From Hyphomicrobiales bacterium (GTDB taxonomy: Bacteria; Pseudomonadota; Alphaproteobacteria; Rhizobiales; Rhizobiaceae): DNA of 64,000 bases. Each line of letters starts with the position of its first letter. The stretch's first letter is position 1. This document shows positions 9,702 to 15,388 of this stretch, piece after piece. Location of the stretch: contig UCEY01000061.1 of assembly GCA_900471605.1 (NCBI GenBank), positions 49,980 through 113,979 of the forward strand, read 5' to 3'. Below the pieces are notes generated by a model that saw nothing but the letters and a program-made list of their open reading frames with translations, made no database searches and was not told the origin of the DNA. Made by a program: the position numbers and the translations under genes.

Positions 9702-9902
9702 ATGAACCTCGTCAGCAGACCGGGGCGCGTCCTCGCGCGCTCTTTATCCATGTGGTGCGTCTATCTGGCCGGCCTGTTGGAACTGGCTCCGTACATCGTC
9801 CCATATCTCGACGCCTGGATACCGAACTGGCTGTCGATCGTCTTTCTCATGATCTCCCCCCTAGCCAGAATCATCGCTCAAGGAAATCTCGATGCCAAGT
9901 AG
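9702..9902 (+). CDS. Putative phage holin (two-helix membrane protein)
   Basis: The 66-residue protein has two hydrophobic helices (about 16-37 and 42-60) separated by a short turn with Pro, Asp and Trp, and a polar tail. It immediately precedes the endolysin and overlaps it by 11 bases. Small size, two membrane spans and this position fit a holin or pinholin that would depolarise the membrane and trigger the signal-anchored endolysin. An AAAGG-like ribosome site precedes the ATG. The holin role is inferred from context. Confidence 0.65.
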   Translation: MNLVSRPGRVLARSLSMWCVYLAGLLELAPYIVPYLDAWIPNWLSIVFLMISPLARIIAQGNLDAK

Positions 9903-10359
9903 TCGCTTGAAAAAGGGCGGGGCCGTCGCCGCGCTCGCCGCTACCCTCGTCGGTGGCTTCGAAGGCCTCCGCCAGAACGCCTATCCCGACCCGGCGACCA
10001 AAGGGCCGCCTTGGACCGTCTGTTACGGGGAGACCAAAGGTGTCCAGCCGGGCGATCACTACACTATCGCTCAATGCAAGGCGATGCTGGAGGAGTCCTT
10101 GCAGGAATATGCGGCTGGCATCGATCGCTGCGTCACGGTCCCCTTGCCTGACAAGCGGTATGTCGCCCTCATTTCCTTCGCCTACAACGTAGGCGTCAAG
10201 GGTGCGTGCGGGTCGAGTGTCGTCAAGCTCATCAACGTGGGCGAGACCAATGCCGGGTGCGACGCGCTACTGAAGTGGGACAAGGCCGCCGGCATTCGAT
10301 TTCCGGGGCTCACCAAGCGCCGTCAGAAAGAGCGCGAATACTGCCTGGAGGGAGCATGA
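9892..10359 (+). CDS. Endolysin, GH24 lysozyme with signal-anchor-like N-terminus
   Basis: This 155-residue protein is a T4/P21-type muramidase that cleaves the glycan strands of peptidoglycan. The catalytic Glu is in GGFEGLR (E24), the Asp in YPDP (D33) and the Thr in WTVCYG (T42), the usual E-D-T spacing. Residues 9-22 (GGAVAALAATLVGG) form a weakly hydrophobic Ala/Gly-rich segment typical of signal-anchor-release endolysins, exported by Sec and freed when the membrane is depolarised. Several cysteines (44, 62, 80, 106) could form disulphides. The stop overlaps the Rz start (ATGA). Confidence 0.88.
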   Translation: MPSSRLKKGGAVAALAATLVGGFEGLRQNAYPDPATKGPPWTVCYGETKGVQPGDHYTIAQCKAMLEESLQEYAAGIDRCVTVPLPDKRYVALISFAYNVGVKGACGSSVVKLINVGETNAGCDALLKWDKAAGIRFPGLTKRRQKEREYCLEGA

Positions 10360-10700
10360 TCCTCTCCCTTATCCCCGACGTGATCAAGCTGCCGGCCGCC
10401 ATAGTTCTTGGCGCGGCTATTGCCTTCTATCCGGCTAAGTGGATCGGTCAATCGGAAGCGCGCCAATCTGCCGCTACAGCCGCCCTCAAGACATCCGTCA
10501 CAGTCCTTCGCGAAAGGAACGCGATCAATGACCAAGTCACTGCCTCTGATGCTGGCGCTTTGTGTGCTGCTCTCGGCTTGTCAGACGACGAAACCACAGA
10601 GTGTATGCGACGGATGGCAGAAACTACGGGCGAGCCTGCCGACGGCGGTAGCGATACTCAAGACCGATCGCCAGTTTGCCGAGCAGGTAGCAAGCCATAA
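10356..10700 (+). CDS. Rz-like inner-membrane spanin
   Basis: The 114-residue protein starts with a single membrane helix (VIKLPAAIVLGAAIAFYP) followed by a charged, mostly helical periplasmic part, the layout of an inner-membrane spanin. The ATG overlaps the endolysin stop by four bases. The lipoprotein partner gene begins inside it in another frame. Spanins fuse inner and outer membranes in the last step of lysis. Sequence identity is not diagnostic for Rz, so the call rests on topology and position. Confidence 0.7.
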   Translation: MILSLIPDVIKLPAAIVLGAAIAFYPAKWIGQSEARQSAATAALKTSVTVLRERNAINDQVTASDAGALCAALGLSDDETTECMRRMAETTGEPADGGSDTQDRSPVCRAGSKP

Positions 10701-10734
10701 TAAATTCGGCGCCTCGAAAGGCTGCTGGAAGTAA
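10528..10734 (+). CDS. Rz1-like outer-membrane lipoprotein spanin
   Basis: The 68-residue product has a lipoprotein signal peptide, MTKSLPLMLALCVLLSAC, with lipobox LSAC and the modified Cys at residue 18. The mature part is short and polar. An AAAGGA lies just upstream of ATG 10528, which rules for this start over an in-frame ATG at 10408. It overlaps most of the Rz-like gene in the +1 frame and extends 34 bases past it, the classical nested Rz/Rz1 arrangement. Confidence 0.75.
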   Translation: MTKSLPLMLALCVLLSACQTTKPQSVCDGWQKLRASLPTAVAILKTDRQFAEQVASHNKFGASKGCWK

Positions 10735-10869
10735 GCGATCCGACGCCCTGCTTGTGACCCAGAGCGCCGGATCTGACCACCCGATCGAACAGGGATCGCG
10801 ATGGCTAGGTACAATATACCTGCCTCCGATTGCTCAATCATTAATTGCATGGCGTAGGAAGCGGAATGA

Positions 10870-11316
10870 ATGGCGGGAAATGATGATATGCAGTTGCCAC
10901 GCAAAGCAGCCAAACTAGAATGGAACCTGAACACGATCATCAATCTGGTGACGCTGGTCGGCATGTTCGCCGGCGGGGTCTATATCTGGGCCAATACCAC
11001 CCGCGATATCGAAGACCTCATGAAGTGGCGCGCCTCCCATGAGGATTACCACAAGGAGCGACTTGCGGAGACGAGGGCACGAGAAGCCAGCGTAAACGAG
11101 CGCCTGAGAGCGGAGGAGGTGAGGGGCAATGACGTTGACCGGAAGATCGACAATCTCACCTATCGCGTCACGGTTGCTGAGCAGTCTGCCGTCAGCGTTA
11201 CGTCATCTATCAAAGACCTTCAGGCAGGGCAGAATAAGCAATCCTCCGACATACAGGTTATGAAGGAGATCCTTCAGAGAATGGAGGCTGCCCAGCAGGG
11301 ACGGCCGTCAAGGTAG
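10870..11316 (+). CDS. Phage membrane-anchored coiled-coil protein
   Basis: The 148-residue protein has an N-terminal polar stretch, one membrane helix (about 20-41, INLVTLVGMFAGGVYIW) and a long charged region with heptad-like spacing to the end (RDIEDLMKWRASHEDYHK, later KIDNLTYRVTVAEQSAVSV). This topology resembles small membrane proteins found after lysis genes in many prophages. It could assist lysis or act in superinfection exclusion; neither can be shown here. It is the last rightward gene of the prophage and converges on the leftward small-gene operon. Confidence 0.6.
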   Translation: MAGNDDMQLPRKAAKLEWNLNTIINLVTLVGMFAGGVYIWANTTRDIEDLMKWRASHEDYHKERLAETRAREASVNERLRAEEVRGNDVDRKIDNLTYRVTVAEQSAVSVTSSIKDLQAGQNKQSSDIQVMKEILQRMEAAQQGRPSR

Positions 11317-11400
11317 CCAGCCAGCCCAATAAGCAAGCGGAGCCGCCACGAGGATTACCACAGTGGCGTAGAGGGCAAGGTGGAGGCGGAGGGAGTTCAT
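11308..11400 (-). CDS. 30-residue phage membrane peptide
   Basis: A 30-codon frame reads MNSLRLHLALYATVVILVAA then PLAYWAGWLP. It is a single hydrophobic helix with a basic start and an aromatic end. Its ATG overlaps the stop of the upstream gene (ATGA), so it is probably translated by coupling, and its 3' end overlaps the convergent coiled-coil gene by nine bases. The coupling and clean membrane helix argue for a real micro-protein. The function is unknown; holin-like or exclusion roles are possible. Confidence 0.5.
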   Translation of the reverse strand: MNSLRLHLALYATVVILVAAPLAYWAGWLP

Positions 11401-11729
11401 GCCCGCTTCGCTTCCATTGCTTCTATATGCCGCTTCACGGCTTGAGTAGCCTGCTTCATTCCTTCGAGGTCCCGATGGGCATCGACCGCGGATAATGCCG
11501 CGTAAGCGATCCAGTATGCTTCACTTTCCGTAATCTTCGACATGGCTGCGATTGCTGCACGGGCAACGGCAAAGCTCTCATCCAGAGGGTGAGCAAAATT
11601 TGCAGTCGCCTCAGCTTCCTCTTGGCTGTCTCCGTTTCCCAGACAATACGCATAGAGCGATGCATGGCTCTTGAACACATTGGGGTGGATCGCCCGCGCG
11701 ACTTCCTCGACCTTGCTCATCTCAGTCAT
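11397..11729 (-). CDS. Small phage protein of unknown function
   Basis: The predicted 110-residue protein starts at ATG 11729, which overlaps the stop of the upstream gene as ATGA; a longer in-frame extension inside that gene is less likely. It is helical, with an EEVARAIHPNVF start, a VARAAIAAMSKI segment and a basic tail (KRHIEAMEAKRA). Proteins with 'VARAI ... ARAAI' patterns are common in rhizobial phages, but I know no function for them. It is the middle gene of a three-gene leftward operon. Confidence 0.6.
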   Translation of the reverse strand: MTEMSKVEEVARAIHPNVFKSHASLYAYCLGNGDSQEEAEATANFAHPLDESFAVARAAIAAMSKITESEAYWIAYAALSAVDAHRDLEGMKQATQAVKRHIEAMEAKRA

Positions 11730-12025
11730 TCCGTATTCCCTTCCTGTACCGCATCGGGCTTTGAGCGCATCTTGCCGGTTCCGTCGCAGCACCCGCATCT
11801 TGGCGATCCCGTATTATCATAGTAGCCGGATCCAGAGCACGCCGTGCATGTGCCGAGCTTCCACCCCTTTACGTATTTCTCGTAATGCTCAGTGCGGGCG
11901 CGTTTCCGACCTTGGAATGAATCATCGTAACCGTAGCTCACCGCAACAATTCCTTTCGCTGCCCATCTCTCCTTGAGCCAATCCGGCGCTTCCGCCTTGC
12001 CGCCGTGCAAGTGATGCCAAGCCAT
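11726..12025 (-). CDS. Small phage protein with DnaJ-like zinc motif
   Basis: The 99-residue protein carries two CxxCxGxG-type motifs, CTACSGSG (from Cys60) and CGCCDGTG (from Cys77), spaced like one zinc site of the DnaJ/HSP40 cysteine-rich domain. The N-terminal part is rich in Trp, Lys and Arg. An AGGAGAAGAG ribosome site precedes the ATG. Zinc-bound, it could act as an RNA- or protein-binding adaptor. It leads the three-gene coupled operon, and a short leader with a very strong ribosome site lies upstream. Confidence 0.65.
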   Translation of the reverse strand: MAWHHLHGGKAEAPDWLKERWAAKGIVAVSYGYDDSFQGRKRARTEHYEKYVKGWKLGTCTACSGSGYYDNTGSPRCGCCDGTGKMRSKPDAVQEGNTE

Positions 12026-12043
12026 TTCTCTTCTCCTAGTGGT

Positions 12044-12061
12044 GGCCCTCCGAAGAGGGCC
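12044..12061 (-). repeat. Hairpin in the leader of the leftward prophage operon
   Basis: Arms GGCCCTC and GAGGGCC (7 bp) enclose a TTCG/CGAA tetraloop. It sits between the leader ORF and the ribosome site of the zinc-motif gene. No T-run follows, so it is more likely an RNA structure affecting translation or stability than a terminator. Confidence 0.5.
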
Positions 12062-12064
12062 GGG

Positions 12065-12106
12065 CTACAAGATGTTTGGGGCGTGGATCGGGTTTTCGAT
12101 CTTCAA
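12065..12106 (-). CDS. Possible 13-residue leader peptide
   Basis: On the leftward strand, AAGAAAGGAGGTGATG (12110-12125) is almost a full complement of the 16S rRNA 3' end. Nine bases after GGAGG a TTG opens a short frame encoding MKIENPIHAPNIL. An ATG at 12113 in another frame gives a 25-residue peptide, but it lies only two bases from GGAGG. So strong a ribosome site should serve something; a leader peptide that couples or tunes the downstream operon is my inference. Whether either frame is translated is unproven. Confidence 0.3.
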   Translation of the reverse strand: MKIENPIHAPNIL

Positions 12107-12166
12107 GTGGCATCACCTCCTTTCTTATCCACAGGGGCCGATTTCGGTGGATAAATTTGCCGGATA

Positions 12167-12231
12167 TCGTGGGACACCCACCCTCTAACCACTTGATTCC
12201 TAGTGCCGTTAGATGCCTTGTCGTGGGACAC
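12167..12231. repeat. Two direct copies of TCGTGGGACAC
   Basis: The 11-base word TCGTGGGACAC occurs at 12167-12177 and at 12221-12231, 54 bases apart, starting about 100 bases inside the attachment site. The second copy sits within TTGTCGTGGGACACAA, whose ends are inverted. Position suggests integrase or excisionase arm sites, or operators for the leftward operon. No third copy was seen nearby. Confidence 0.45.
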
Positions 12232-12268
12232 AAAATCCTAGCATTTCCAGTGCATTCAGGCCAGATCG

Positions 12269-12289
12269 CGAGTCTTCTCGACCGCACCA
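12269..12289 (+). other. attR: 3' end of a tRNA-Leu gene
   Basis: The 21 bases from 12269 read as the end of a tRNA: part of the T-loop (CGAGT), the 3' T-stem CTTCT, the 3' acceptor strand CGACCGC, a discriminator A and encoded CCA. This fits the rhizobial tRNA-Leu with a GCGGTCG acceptor stem, as I recall it. The bases to the left do not pair as a T-arm, so only the 3' fragment is present. This is the pattern at the distal end of a prophage that integrated into a tRNA 3' end, leaving the whole tRNA at the other end. Confidence 0.8.
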
Positions 12290-12297
12290 AAATAAGA

Positions 12298-12319
12298 AAC
12301 CCGCTTCGGCGGGTTTTTT
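12298..12319 (+). terminator. Rho-independent terminator of the tRNA locus
   Basis: AACCCGC and GCGGGTT (7 bp) enclose TTCG and run into a T-tract ending at 12319. It lies nine bases after the CCA of the tRNA fragment and was most likely the natural terminator of the tRNA-Leu gene before phage insertion. Confidence 0.85.
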
Positions 12320-12347
12320 GTTGTCTGGATCACAGCGGACAGAACCA

Positions 12348-12367
12348 GCCGCTAAAAATTTAGCGGC
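12348..12367. repeat. Inverted repeat upstream of a host secreted-protein gene
   Basis: GCCGCTAA and TTAGCGGC (8 bp arms) enclose a 4-base AT loop. It lies 65-84 bases before ATG 12432. It may be an operator or transcript hairpin; nothing shows which. Confidence 0.4.
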
Positions 12368-12431
12368 CAAGCTCCCGTTCCCTTTAGATTTTTCCCCTAA
12401 TCCCGTTGATCGGGACATCTGGGGAAAAGAC

Positions 12432-13355
12432 ATGAAGACGCTTATCTTTGCGCAGGCTTTCGCCTGCCTTCTGGCAACCGCCGTCGTTACGTCCGCAGAA
12501 ACGATTTCCATGGACACTCATTCGCCGGAGCTTTCCGTCAAGGTGGCGGAGGGGATCGGCACGGCCAATGCCCATATCGTCGCAGAGATGACGCGACAGG
12601 ATGCCGGCGACTATTGCTCGAACTGGTTTGCGGGCCGCGGCAAGACGGCGATCAACGACTGCATCAAAAGCAGCCTGGATGGTGCCAACACCAAGGCGGA
12701 GATAAGCGCCGACTGCGATGCCGGCTCACTCGTCGACCCTCGCGGCCGGAAGTTCACCTTCGCCGGCGTTTGGGAGAAGCATGACGATATCAGGGCGCCC
12801 GGGCGGTTCCGCTTCAAGGACGAGACCGGCTCGATGGTCGAGCCCAATAATGCGGCGGGCGGGCTTACCCTGGCCCATTTCTGGACGACGCTCTGCCCGC
12901 AGGGCTCTCCCACGCTGGACGCAGAATTCAATCCCTACGTCAAGAAGAGGGATTTCGCGCTTGCCTCCACCAAGGACACGGACCATCCGCTCAACGACAG
13001 CCTGAATATCGAACCGTTCATCCACAACGACTCGTTCATGCATGTCAGCTACAGGTACGGGATCATCACCTATCACGATCCGAAGCCATCGATCGTCAGC
13101 ACGATCAAGCCGAACACGCTGCTGTTCCAGGGCAGGATCGAGCATATGGGCGAGGCGATCGGCGTCGCCTACACGTTCAAGAAGGGCTGCGAACCGGCAC
13201 CCTATTTCGTGGTCGGCTATTACCACGCCAAAACATCGAGCTATTTCCTGCATGGCAAGGCGCCGTTGCGTAGCAAGACGAATTGCGATGTTATCGGCTA
13301 CAGCGAGAAAAGCCCGAATGCGACCTTGAAATTGCAGGCCTATCTGATGGATTGA
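12432..13355 (+). CDS. Secreted protein of unknown function
   Basis: The 307-residue protein begins MKTLIFAQAFACLLATAVV, a Sec signal peptide probably cut after TSA near residue 22. The mature part has about eight cysteines (for example DYCSNWF, NDCIKSS, ADCDAG, LCPQG), suggesting disulphides in the periplasm. ATG 12432 is supported by GGGGAAAA upstream; the frame is open much further left, but that would run through the attachment site. I do not recognise a family. It is the first host gene after the prophage. Confidence 0.65.
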   Translation: MKTLIFAQAFACLLATAVVTSAETISMDTHSPELSVKVAEGIGTANAHIVAEMTRQDAGDYCSNWFAGRGKTAINDCIKSSLDGANTKAEISADCDAGSLVDPRGRKFTFAGVWEKHDDIRAPGRFRFKDETGSMVEPNNAAGGLTLAHFWTTLCPQGSPTLDAEFNPYVKKRDFALASTKDTDHPLNDSLNIEPFIHNDSFMHVSYRYGIITYHDPKPSIVSTIKPNTLLFQGRIEHMGEAIGVAYTFKKGCEPAPYFVVGYYHAKTSSYFLHGKAPLRSKTNCDVIGYSEKSPNATLKLQAYLMD

Positions 13356-13390
13356 TCCCGGTGCCTATGTTGCAAGGTAAGGAGAAGCCC

Positions 13391-13813
13391 ATGGTCGAAC
13401 TGAAGATCAAGACACGGCCGATCGGTGCGACGGCCGTCCTCGGACGTCTCGGTCACCCGCGGGTGACGAGCGAGACGAACGGGCATGTGGACGTGGTTAC
13501 CGGCGCTTCCGAGCCCGGCTTCAATCCGCTGGACCTGATGTTTTCCTCGCTCGCGGCCTGCCTCGTGCTCAGCGGGCGCATCGCTGCAAGCAAGCTCGGC
13601 ATTCTCGACAGGCTGCAGGAGGTGAGGGTGCATGTGACGGGCGAGAAAGCCCATGAAGAGCCATCGCGCATCAGCAGTTTCATCGTGGATTTTCACGTCG
13701 AGGGTGATTTCGACGACGAGCAGAGGCTGCAGATCGCCCATATGGCGGAAGAGATCTGCACCGTCAGCAATACGCTGAAGACCTCGCCGGATATTTCGCT
13801 GACGATCCGCTAG
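13391..13813 (+). CDS. OsmC family peroxiredoxin-like protein
   Basis: The 140-residue protein fits the OsmC/Ohr family, thiol peroxidases that reduce organic hydroperoxides. The central helix carries SSLAACLVLSGRIAA, with the single catalytic-type Cys, after the expected N-terminal strands (VDVVTGASEPGFNPLDLMF). A second reactive Cys is present late in the protein (EEICTVSNTLK). AAGGAGAAG precedes ATG 13391; longer in-frame starts overlap the upstream gene and lack a ribosome site. Confidence 0.82.
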   Translation: MVELKIKTRPIGATAVLGRLGHPRVTSETNGHVDVVTGASEPGFNPLDLMFSSLAACLVLSGRIAASKLGILDRLQEVRVHVTGEKAHEEPSRISSFIVDFHVEGDFDDEQRLQIAHMAEEICTVSNTLKTSPDISLTIR

Positions 13814-13816
13814 CCG

Positions 13817-14308
13817 TCAGTCGTCGTCGGGAATGTGACTGTCGACGCCTTCGAGCCGGAGGTTGTTGACGAGTTCGCGCACGCCCGCGACACGCTGGAT
13901 ACGCCGCACGATCTTGCGCGACGTCGCCGCATCGTCGACAGCGCCTTCGAGCGTCACGGTACCGTCCTCGACATGCACGTCGATCGAGGCCATGTCGATC
14001 ATGTCCAGCTCGTCGATCGCGTCGGTTACCCGTTCTTCGAGATCGTCGGCTTCCTCGATACCCTTGGTGCCGGGGCGAACGCTGTCCACCAGCCGCTCCT
14101 CGGACCCGTCGCTTTCGACGCCATCCACCTGATAGCCCGGATTGCGCTCCGCATCGAAATTGGCCTTGGGATCGCCATAGGCGGCGTTATCGACGGGGCG
14201 GGTGCCGGCTGCATCGTCATAGGGCCAGCCGTCATCGATATTCCGGTCGTCGTAATCGCGAAAATCTTCCTCGCGGGAAATATCGTCCGCTTTCTTCTTG
14301 CCCGGCAC
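13817..14308 (-). CDS. BON domain protein
   Basis: The 163-residue protein has a very acidic N-terminal half (for example EEDFRDYDDRNIDDGWPYDD) and a C-terminal BON domain from about residue 85: LEERVTDAIDEL, then VHVEDGTVTLEGAVDD and AGVRELVNNLRLEG. BON domains bind phospholipid membranes in OsmY-like proteins. There is no clear signal peptide. It starts at GTG 14308, six bases after AGGAG. A second BON gene lies just upstream on the same strand. Confidence 0.8.
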   Translation of the reverse strand: MPGKKKADDISREEDFRDYDDRNIDDGWPYDDAAGTRPVDNAAYGDPKANFDAERNPGYQVDGVESDGSEERLVDSVRPGTKGIEEADDLEERVTDAIDELDMIDMASIDVHVEDGTVTLEGAVDDAATSRKIVRRIQRVAGVRELVNNLRLEGVDSHIPDDD

Positions 14309-14378
14309 TGCGATCTCCTGTCATCCAAACGGACCCGGCGCACCCCCGTTCATCGGCTGGCGCGCCGGGTATTTCGCC

Positions 14379-14633
14379 TCAATGGCTCGCGGATGCGCCA
14401 TTCTTGCCCGTCAGGGCCAAATGGCTTTCGACATCATGTACGCCATCCACGGTCTCCGCGCTCAATACGGCCTTCCTGGCCGAGAACACGGTATCGACCG
14501 AACCCTCGAGGATAACCTTGGTTCCCTCGGCATGCGGTTCTATCGTCGATGAATCGACATCCGGCAGTGCAGCCAGACGCTCCGATACTTTTTGTTCGAG
14601 TTCTGCTGCGGTCTTGTCTGCTGTCGCATTCAC
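14379..14633 (-). CDS. Small BON domain protein
   Basis: The 84-residue protein is a single BON domain: AAELEQKVSERLAAL, then GTKVILEGSVDTVFSARKA and VDGVHDVESHLALTG. GTG 14633 follows GAGGAG by eight bases, which sets the start; in-frame extensions upstream lack this. It is 70 bases upstream of the larger BON gene, probably in one transcript. Envelope stress or osmotic function is known for OsmY relatives, but there is no signal peptide here. Confidence 0.75.
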   Translation of the reverse strand: MNATADKTAAELEQKVSERLAALPDVDSSTIEPHAEGTKVILEGSVDTVFSARKAVLSAETVDGVHDVESHLALTGKNGASASH

Positions 14634-14701
14634 GGTCGTAGCTCCTCGTTGGCGTTGCGACCGGATAACGGACGAACGCGGATTTGGTTCTGCCGTGCTT
14701 C

Positions 14702-15193
14702 TTATTTTCCCTTGTCCCATTTGCGCAGCAGCCGGTCGCGTTTCAGGCGGGACAGCCGCTTCAGCCAGAAGATGCCGTCGAGCTGGTCGATCTCGTGCTG
14801 CATGCAGATGGAATAGAAGCCGTCCGCGTCCTCTTCCCGGACGGTGCCGTCGAGGTCCTGGTAGCGGAACCGTATCCGTTTCGGGCGCTCGATCTCGTCG
14901 TTGGCGCCGGGCATGGAGACGCTGCCTTCCATGTGCCGCATCAGCTCGGCGGAGGAGGCGAGGATTTCCGGATTGGCATAGAAACGCGGACCGCTTTCCT
15001 TCGAGAGTTCCAAAACCACGAGCCGGGTGAAGACGCCGAGATGGGCGGCGGTGATGCCGACGCCGGGCGCGGCCCGCATCGTATCGAGAAGGTCATGGGC
15101 AAGCGCGGTCAGGCCCGGGTCGAAGACCGAAACCGGTTCGCAAGGTTTCGACAGGCCCGGATCGGGATATTTCAGGATGGTTCGGATGGCCAT
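14702..15193 (-). CDS. Peptide deformylase homologue lacking metal ligands
   Basis: The 163-residue protein has the peptide deformylase fold and motifs in order, but all three are altered. Motif 1 is GVGITAAHLG (44-53) with His for the usual Gln. Motif 2 is EGSVSMPG (89-96) with Ser for the metal-binding Cys. Motif 3 is HEIDQLDG (133-140), where Gln replaces the second metal His. Two of three metal ligands are therefore missing, so formyl-Met deformylation is unlikely. It may be a structural, regulatory or substrate-binding paralogue. Start ATG 15193 aligns with family N-termini (TILKYPDPGL). Confidence 0.8.
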   Translation of the reverse strand: MAIRTILKYPDPGLSKPCEPVSVFDPGLTALAHDLLDTMRAAPGVGITAAHLGVFTRLVVLELSKESGPRFYANPEILASSAELMRHMEGSVSMPGANDEIERPKRIRFRYQDLDGTVREEDADGFYSICMQHEIDQLDGIFWLKRLSRLKRDRLLRKWDKGK

Positions 15194-15327
15194 TTTTCGA
15201 ACTCCGCTGGCTGCGCGCCGGGATTTTTCCGCATGGTTTCGCCATGCGCTCTGGACCCGGAACAGCAATTGTTCTAGCAGGAAAACCGGTGGTGCGAGCA
15301 ATAGCGCCGGATCTAGCTATCCGGTTG

Positions 15328-15356
15328 TTGACAATATGTTTTTTGCCGCCATTCTC
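15328..15356 (+). promoter_or_regulatory. Possible promoter of mgtE
   Basis: A perfect TTGACA at 15328-15333 is followed after 17 bases by ATTCTC, a weak -10. It lies 33 bases before the ATG of mgtE. Spacing fits a sigma-70 promoter with a short leader. Confidence 0.3.
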
Positions 15357-15388
15357 CTTTTGTCGAAGACCAGCAGCGAGGGCGGCAG

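Larger units (their letters stand above)
1..12289. mobile_element. Right end of a temperate prophage integrated in tRNA-Leu
   Basis: Late virion genes, a lysis cassette and small accessory genes fill this stretch, which ends exactly at a duplicated tRNA-Leu 3' end (12269-12289). To the right all genes are ordinary host genes. Capsid, terminase, repressor and integrase genes are not visible and must lie left of the window. The gene content (connector-like protein, ejection-type proteins, S74-domain protein, tail fibre, spike) suggests a short-tailed phage, but that is inference. Late genes overlap by 1-4 bases, as in an intact phage, and none is visibly broken. Confidence 0.9.

Noticed and set aside
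12207..12289. A complete tRNA-Leu gene
   Set aside because: Only the 3' 21 bases fit; upstream bases do not form the T-stem, anticodon arm or acceptor 5' strand.
12213..12431. N-terminal extension of the first host gene
   Set aside because: The frame stays open across the attachment site and terminator by chance. The signal peptide and ribosome site place the start at 12432.
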